Shown here in pieces: positions 35,066 to 38,508 of a DNA stretch of 38,508 bases. The notes beneath the pieces were generated by a model that saw nothing but the letters and a program-made list of their open reading frames with translations, made no database searches and was not told where the DNA came from. Position numbers and translations under genes: made by a program. The first letter of the stretch is position 1. Every line of letters begins with the position of its first letter. The stretch comes from Gammaproteobacteria bacterium (GTDB lineage: Bacteria; Pseudomonadota; Gammaproteobacteria; HK1). The stretch is taken from assembly GCA_022826505.1 (NCBI GenBank), contig JAJDUQ010000088.1:1-38508 (forward strand). The letters run 5' to 3'.

Positions 35066-35170
35066 GGAGCCTGAGTCATGCATTGCCGGCGCACGCGTCG
35101 CGTGTAGCGCACCTCCGGACATTCGTCCGGCGGCAGCCAGCTGCGGGGGATATGCGCCCCCCCAGGCTCC
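35066..35170. repeat. Multi-hairpin inverted-repeat element, copy 1
   Basis: The element is closed by GGAGCCTG (35066-35073) and CAGGCTCC (35163-35170), exact reverse complements. It ends at the base before the stop codon of the minus-strand nuclease-like gene. Inside are hairpins CACG/CGTG (35092-35104), CCGGAC/GTCCGG with tetraloop ATTC (35115-35130), GCAG/CTGC (35133-35144) and GGGGG/CCCCC (35145-35161). A GTGAGTGAGTGTTGCG tract lies outside it at 35019. Transcribed from the minus gene it would fold as a branched 3'-UTR RNA; it could also be a recombination site in DNA. Confidence 0.6.
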
Positions 35171-35752
35171 TCACCCCCCGCCCCACCGCCGCCGATCCCA
35201 TCTGCGCAGCACCACCACATCCTCGCTGCCCAGCACGATCCGTCGCGCATACTCCGACTGATCGAATATCGTCGCGAGTCTCAGGCGCCGCCAATCAGTC
35301 TCGATACGCATGGCGAATCGCCACCATCCATCCACCCCTTCCCGCGGCACCTGAGCGATGAGACTCGGATAGGGATCTCCCACCCGCACCCCTCGTACCA
35401 GTAGCTCCCCCCGTTCGAGCGCCGGTTGCAGGAGTCGATACGTCTCCGGTGTAACCGCGGGATGCTTGCGAGCCAGCTTCCGCGGGGCGACACGGTCGGT
35501 GACGATGCACGGAGCTGAGAGCACCCCGGGGATGCCCTCGTGTATCCTGGCGAGTGCGCGCACGGGCAGGTCCGGCAGCACCCCAACCGGCCACCCCCGC
35601 ACGTCCCCTCGCTCGAAGGCTGCCTCGAACCCCGGGCTCCATAGCGCCGTGTTGAGCGCTTGTCGGGCCGCGACCGGATCCCCCTCCTCGATCCGTATCC
35701 GGATGCGGCGCGTCGCATCCCTCGCGGTGCGCGGCAGTGGCGGCGGCGGCAT
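35171..35752 (-). CDS. Modular protein 1, C-terminal domain resembling BECR/PBECR nucleases
   Basis: This is a 193-residue protein beginning MPPPPLPRTARDATRRI. Residues ~1-85 are almost identical to the paralogue at 36519-37097; the rest is much more divergent. The C-terminal part has LARKHPAVTPETYRLL, RGELLVRG, a WWRFAMRIE strand and LRLATIF. This order (basic helix with KHP, tyrosine, then a beta-sheet ending in a T/F strand) resembles phage-type barnase/EndoU/colicin/RelE (BECR) nuclease domains. That assignment is from pattern memory, not a search. No signal peptide and no immunity gene are evident. Its stop abuts the hairpin element copy 1, and its 5' flank is repeat block P1. Confidence 0.65.
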   Translation of the reverse strand: MPPPPLPRTARDATRRIRIRIEEGDPVAARQALNTALWSPGFEAAFERGDVRGWPVGVLPDLPVRALARIHEGIPGVLSAPCIVTDRVAPRKLARKHPAVTPETYRLLQPALERGELLVRGVRVGDPYPSLIAQVPREGVDGWWRFAMRIETDWRRLRLATIFDQSEYARRIVLGSEDVVVLRRWDRRRWGGG

Positions 35753-35898
35753 GCGGGACGGCGGGTCCTCGGCGGCGGGCGGCGGTGCGGGCCTCGCCCA
35801 TCATCGGCGGCCGACGACGCCCCCGAAAGAGCCGGCGGTCCCGTCCGTCGTAGGAAATTCGCTCGACGTGACCGCGAATCGGGCGCACCCACCCACCC
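35753..35898 (-). repeat. Leader repeat P, copy 1
   Basis: These 146 bp immediately upstream of modular protein 1 align without gaps to 37098-37243; the first part also aligns to 38416-38508. Differences change amino acids freely in every frame, so it is probably non-coding leader or promoter sequence, not a gene. No clear -10/-35 pair is visible. Confidence 0.7.
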
Positions 35899-35927
35899 AT
35901 CCACAGGTGACGGGGGCAAGCCGAGTG

Positions 35928-36053
35928 CGGAAGATCCCCGAGGGGGCGCTGGTCCACGGCAGCGTCTTCGAACGGCGGGACGGCGGCCGGGTCCCCTACG
36001 CCCCGAAGAACCTGCCCGAGAACCCCACCCGCGTCGACTGACCTCCGCCCTCC
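35928..36053 (+). pseudogene. Partial duplicate of the DUF2235 gene 3' end
   Basis: These 126 bp match 34872-34997 with about five differences. They include the last ~36 codons (KIPEGALVHGSVF ... PENPTRVD), the TGA and 12 bases beyond. There is no start codon or preceding catalytic region, so the copy is an orphan tail located just behind leader repeat P1. Confidence 0.85.
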
Positions 36054-36082
36054 TCCTTTCCGACTCGGCCAAGCGCAACGCG

Positions 36083-36117
36083 ATCCGACTTCCCGGTCCG
36101 GGAAAGGCGCGTCGGAT
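36083..36117. repeat. Nested inverted repeat
   Basis: ATCCGAC (36083-36089) pairs with GTCGGAT (36111-36117), enclosing TTCCCGG-T-CCGGGAA (36090-36104). It lies in the otherwise gene-free interval 36054-36372 between the DUF2235 tail copy and the second hairpin element. Confidence 0.5.
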
Positions 36118-36238
36118 GTGGCGTGGTGTGGTGTCGGACCATGCGAATCCGCCGGACGGCACTGGCCGGCGACCTTGCTGACCGTGCCGGGGAAACGCTC
36201 CGGTGCGGGGGGCGGGCGGTGGGCCGGCGCTCGCGGCT

Positions 36239-36275
36239 ACGCGCCCGACTCGCCCCGCAACCGGCGGAGACTTGA
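36239..36275 (-). pseudogene. 3' remnant of a Uma2-type gene
   Basis: This short segment, with its flank from about 36215, aligns to the 3' end and stop region of the Uma2 gene at 37356-37395. It would encode the same LRRLRGES end on the minus strand. Nothing upstream continues the gene. It shows that a Uma2 gene once occupied the first array unit as well. Confidence 0.5.
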
Positions 36276-36361
36276 GGATTGCGAAACATGATGCGGCAGA
36301 ATCCGGCACGTCATGAAAAATCCACACCTGATCGGGTTCCCCGAAGTGGTTCGTGGGGGCA

Positions 36362-36391
36362 GTGAGTGAGTGGCAGTGAGTGAGTGTTGCG
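36362..36391. repeat. GTGAGTGAGTG direct repeats
   Basis: GTGAGTGAGTG occurs at 36362-36372 and again at 36376-36386, followed by TTGCG. The same GTGAGTGAGTGTTGCG occurs at 35019-35034. Both sites flank the outer side of the hairpin elements. Confidence 0.7.
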
Positions 36392-36400
36392 CGGGGCGGG

Positions 36401-36520
36401 GCGGGAGTCCATACTCCCCGCAGGGGCCTGAGCCAGGCTTTCCCGACCTCCGCGTCAGCGGGGACGCGCCCGGCTCGCCGGGACGCAAGTCGCGAGGGTG
36501 TAGCGACCCTCCAGGCCCCT
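36401..36520. repeat. Multi-hairpin inverted-repeat element, copy 2
   Basis: The closing stem is AGGGGCCTG (36422-36430) with CAGGCCCCT (36512-36520), overlapping two bases of the neighbouring stop codon. Hairpins inside are CGCGTC/GACGCG (36451-36468), CCCGG/CCGGG (36469-36482) and GAGGGT/ACCCTC (36494-36511). An extra bulged hairpin GCGGGAGT/ACTCCCCGC (36401-36421) adjoins. Compared with copy 1, the closing stem has a paired A-to-G and T-to-C change, keeping complementarity. Confidence 0.6.
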
Positions 36521-37097
36521 ATCCGCCACTCCACCGTTCCGTCGCCCATGCGCGCACCACGCGATCAGCGCCCGCGGCGACTCTGTCGGCGCGCTTCCGA
36601 TCGGATGTGGCATGGATGGTGGACAACCAGAGCCTTCCCCCTCTCGCATCGATCTTGATCGCATAGCGCCACCACCCACCCTCCACGCGCGGTGCATGTA
36701 CGATGAGGCTTGTCAGCTTCCGGCCTCGCTGTGGGGAGTGTAGGAGCAACTCACCGCGGTCGAGTGCCGTCTGGAGCATTCGGTACTGCTCGATCCCCAC
36801 CTCGGGGTGCCGCACCCGCAGCTTGCCGCGACGCATGCGGTCGGTGATGATGCGCGGAGTTGAGAGCACTCCCGGGATGCCCTCGTGTATCCCGGCGAGC
36901 GCGCGCACCGGCAGATCCGGCAGCACCCCCACCGGCCACCCCCGCACGTCCCCTCGCTCGAAGGCCGCCTCGAACCCCGGGCTCCATAGCGCAGTGTTGA
37001 GCGCCTTTCGGGCCGCGACCGGATCCCTCCCCTCGATCCGTGTCCGGATGCGGCGCGTCGCATTCCTCGCGGTGCGCGGCAGTGGTGGCGGCGGCAT
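36519..37097 (-). CDS. Modular protein 2, C-terminal domain resembling BECR/PBECR nucleases
   Basis: This is a 192-residue paralogue of the protein at 35171-35752. The first ~85 residues (MPPPPLPRTARNATRRI through GIPGVLS) differ at only a few positions. The C-terminal ~107 residues keep the pattern (LRVRHPEV, EQYRMLQ, RGELL, GGWWRYAIKID, LWLSTIH) with many replacements. Conservation of His-Pro, Tyr and Trp positions suggests the domain is functional. The 5' flank is leader repeat P2 and the stop lies in the closing stem of hairpin copy 2. Toxin activity is an inference from the BECR-like pattern and the modular divergence. Confidence 0.65.
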   Translation of the reverse strand: MPPPPLPRTARNATRRIRTRIEGRDPVAARKALNTALWSPGFEAAFERGDVRGWPVGVLPDLPVRALAGIHEGIPGVLSTPRIITDRMRRGKLRVRHPEVGIEQYRMLQTALDRGELLLHSPQRGRKLTSLIVHAPRVEGGWWRYAIKIDARGGRLWLSTIHATSDRKRADRVAAGADRVVRAWATERWSGG

Positions 37098-37243
37098 GCG
37101 GGGCGGCAGGTTCTCGGCGGCGGGCGGCAGAGCGGGTCTCGCTCATCATCGGCGCCCGGCGACGCTCCCGAAAGAGCCGGCGATCCCGTCCTTCGTAGGA
37201 CATTCGCTCGACGTGATCGCGAATCGGGCGCACCCACCCACCC
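37098..37243 (-). repeat. Leader repeat P, copy 2
   Basis: This is the gap-free 146-bp counterpart of 35753-35898, located directly upstream of modular protein 2 and ending at CACCCACCCACCC. It is followed by a 67-bp copy of DUF2235 sequence. Confidence 0.7.
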
Positions 37244-37266
37244 GCTGCGGGGTAGGCGAGCACAGG

Positions 37267-37333
37267 GAGCGCGGGCTTTCGAACGTCGCGCTCCACTGGA
37301 TGCTCGGGAAGGCGCGCGACTGCGGCCTTCGCG
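37267..37333 (+). pseudogene. Internal fragment of the DUF2235 gene
   Basis: These 67 bp are identical at every position to 34710-34776, which encodes RGLSNVALHWMLGKARDCGL. No gene continues from it on either side. Perfect identity implies a recent copy or ongoing gene conversion. Confidence 0.85.
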
Positions 37334-37355
37334 GGGAGCGGGTCGGGGCTCGGTG

Positions 37356-38231
37356 CTACGTGCCCGATTCGCCCCGCAAGCGGCGGAGCTGGGCCCGCAA
37401 TTCGGCGGCTTCCTCCTCGGCTTCCCGGGCACGGGCTTGGGCTTCTTGGGCACGGGTCTCGGCGGCTTCGCGCGCGGCGTGGACTTCGTCGTAGTCCTCA
37501 AGGTCCTCCCCGGTCGCCGGGTCGTGCCAGCGAAGCGCCTGCTCCGGCCCCTCCAGATATGCCCAAAGGCCCAGCGTCTCGCTGCGCAGCCCCCGCTCGC
37601 CGTTCGCAAGACGCTCCGGACGCAACGCCCGATACCGGCCCCCGCGCAGCACGTGGCCCTGCAACCGAGGCTCCAGCCGCCCGCCCACCGGGTCGTACAG
37701 GAAGTACTCTCGCACACCGAGCTTCTCGTACAGGGCCGGCTTCTCGTCCCGGTCGTGCTTCCACGTGAAGACCGACGCGACCTCCATCACGAAATCCGGC
37801 GCCTTGCCCTCGCGCCACAGCGCATAGGAGCGCCGGCGGTGACTCCCCACCCCGAACGCAACCAGCACGTCGGGCTCCACCCGCGGCGGACGCACCCGGC
37901 CGCGCTCGTCCGGCGAGATGGTGTCGTAGAGCAGGGTGTAGCAGGTCACGTACGTCCCCGGATGACGCCCGAGCACCCGCCTCAGCGCGGACGCGGTGTA
38001 CCGCAGGACCTCTTCCTGTTCCATCAGGTCAGGCGGGGGCAGGTCGTCGATGGAAGGCAGGTCCTCGTCGGTCAGGGCGAGGAGCTCGTCCCGCGTCAGT
38101 GCGGGAAAGTCCTGCATCAGGACCACCATCAGCTCCTCTCTGGTGCGCTCCACCGGAGGCTTGTCGGGACTCGCCGGGCGCTGCCCGCGCCCGTCGGGGC
38201 GGGGCTGCGATGCGCGGGCAGGCTCGGGCAT
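37356..38231 (-). CDS. Uma2-family (PD-(D/E)XK) nuclease-like protein
   Basis: This is a 291-residue protein starting at ATG 38231 with GAGGAAG seven bases upstream; a TTG-started extension to 38315 is unlikely. The core has PDVLVAFGVG, then APDFVMEVASVFTWKHDRD and KPALYEKLGVREYFLYDP. This is the D...E-V-x-S...K pattern and GVxEY signature of Uma2 (DUF820) putative restriction-endonuclease-fold proteins. A C-terminal coiled coil (about residues 245-288, Ala/Glu/Arg heptads) is typical. Members are abundant in mobile or accessory DNA; cellular function is unsettled. It lies behind a third copy of leader repeat P, in place of a BECR-like payload. Confidence 0.85.
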   Translation of the reverse strand: MPEPARASQPRPDGRGQRPASPDKPPVERTREELMVVLMQDFPALTRDELLALTDEDLPSIDDLPPPDLMEQEEVLRYTASALRRVLGRHPGTYVTCYTLLYDTISPDERGRVRPPRVEPDVLVAFGVGSHRRRSYALWREGKAPDFVMEVASVFTWKHDRDEKPALYEKLGVREYFLYDPVGGRLEPRLQGHVLRGGRYRALRPERLANGERGLRSETLGLWAYLEGPEQALRWHDPATGEDLEDYDEVHAAREAAETRAQEAQARAREAEEEAAELRAQLRRLRGESGT

Positions 38232-38404
38232 GGGCAACTTCCTCGATACATGGGTGGCGTGGCGACGGGCGCACCATCGCACCGCGGCGAAAACGGTGCA
38301 AGCCCTCGACACCAAACGCCCGGCGCGGCACCGGGGCGTGCGCAGCCCGGACCTCTATCCGCCGGGACGGGTCCGGCGCGTGCAGGGAGCGGCGTGGCGG
38401 TGGC

Positions 38405-38508
38405 GGCGGCGGCATGCGGGACGGCGGGTCCTCGGCGGCGGTCGGCGGTGCGGGCCTCGCCCATCATCGGCGGCCGGCGACGCCCCCGAAAGAGCCGGCG
38501 GTCCCATC
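38405..38508 (-). repeat. Leader repeat P, copy 3 (truncated by window end)
   Basis: This matches the P copies at 35742-35846 and 37087-37190, including the minus-strand ATGCCGCCGCCGCCAC start at 38415. Beyond those first codons the downstream sequence no longer encodes the modular protein N-terminus; the Uma2 gene follows 184 bases later. The repeat continues past the end of the window. Confidence 0.75.

Noticed and set aside
35066..35752. Type III toxin-antitoxin (RNA antitoxin) unit
   Set aside because: Known type III systems have tandem repeats upstream of the toxin; here the structured element is single and downstream. Kept only as speculation in the findings.
35019..36391. GTGAGTGAGTG tracts as a CRISPR array or iterated origin
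   Set aside because: Only three short copies with no regular spacing, spacers or cas genes.
35066..36520. Hairpin elements as integron attC sites of gene cassettes
   Set aside because: Although they follow same-strand genes at the stop codon, the required RYYYAAC and GTTRRRY core sites are not present, and the genes are related duplicates rather than unrelated cassettes; no integrase is seen.
35171..37097. Diversity-generating retroelement explaining the variable C-termini
   Set aside because: No reverse transcriptase or template repeat is visible, and differences are not limited to adenine positions or to a short variable region.
35753..37296. A conserved small protein encoded by leader block P (frame containing GWVRPIRDHVERMSYEG)
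   Set aside because: The copies differ by many amino-acid replacements, the start codon is not kept in both, and the frame runs antiphase into the modular gene; a non-coding leader explains it better.

Overview
The window is GC-rich bacterial DNA, apart from a few AT-richer patches, with Proteobacteria-style gene content: an IS1595 and an IS110 remnant, a large surface-polysaccharide island, and a Uma2-type nuclease gene. It is most likely a gamma- or alphaproteobacterium, but no rRNA, tRNA or housekeeping gene is present to settle this. Nearly all genes from 1.8 to 34 kb lie on the + strand with short overlaps (TGATG, ATGA, GTGA), which is typical of polycistronic units.

Layout. 0.08-1.6 kb: a decayed IS1595 transposase, a short antitoxin-like ORF that has lost its normal end, and a small secreted protein. 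1.7-11.4 kb: nonulosonic-acid (sialic-acid-like) synthesis genes. They are a CBS-nucleotidyltransferase, a Gfo/Idh oxidoreductase, a CMP-sugar synthetase, a truncated glycosyltransferase, an SDR dehydrogenase, PseG, an SpsF-like transferase, a GT-B-like protein, a formyltransferase-like protein and a NeuB-family synthase. 11.4-16.4 kb: an ATP-grasp ligase, a PIG-L deacetylase, an ABC exporter of the lipid-linked-glycan type and a GT4 glycosyltransferase. 16.4-22.3 kb: AT-richer, transferred-looking DNA with a TupA-like ATP-grasp protein, an IS110 fragment, a capsule-type transferase and two GT4 enzymes. 22.3-25.5 kb: an antisense methyltransferase, then PseB and PseC, which supply the first two steps of pseudaminic acid synthesis 13 kb or more away from pseG and neuB. 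25.6-30.35 kb: one uninterrupted frame of about 1588 residues joining GT4, flippase-like, O-antigen-ligase-like and GT4 modules. 30.8-34 kb: a small membrane protein, a NoeA-like methyltransferase and a membrane sulfatase/phosphoethanolamine-transferase-like protein, probably for glycan decoration.

34.0-38.5 kb is different in character. An intact DUF2235 hydrolase gene is followed by partial copies of itself, interleaved with minus-strand genes. Two of these are paralogues that share a near-identical 5' flank and N-terminus but have divergent C-terminal domains resembling BECR-type nucleases. The third is a Uma2 nuclease behind the same leader. Each of the two paralogues ends exactly at a roughly 100-nt, multi-hairpin inverted-repeat element, and the closing stems of the two elements differ by a compensatory base change. 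This locus looks like a modular toxin or nuclease array diversifying by recombination.

The two most unusual items are the four-module polysaccharide megaprotein and this repeat-driven array.
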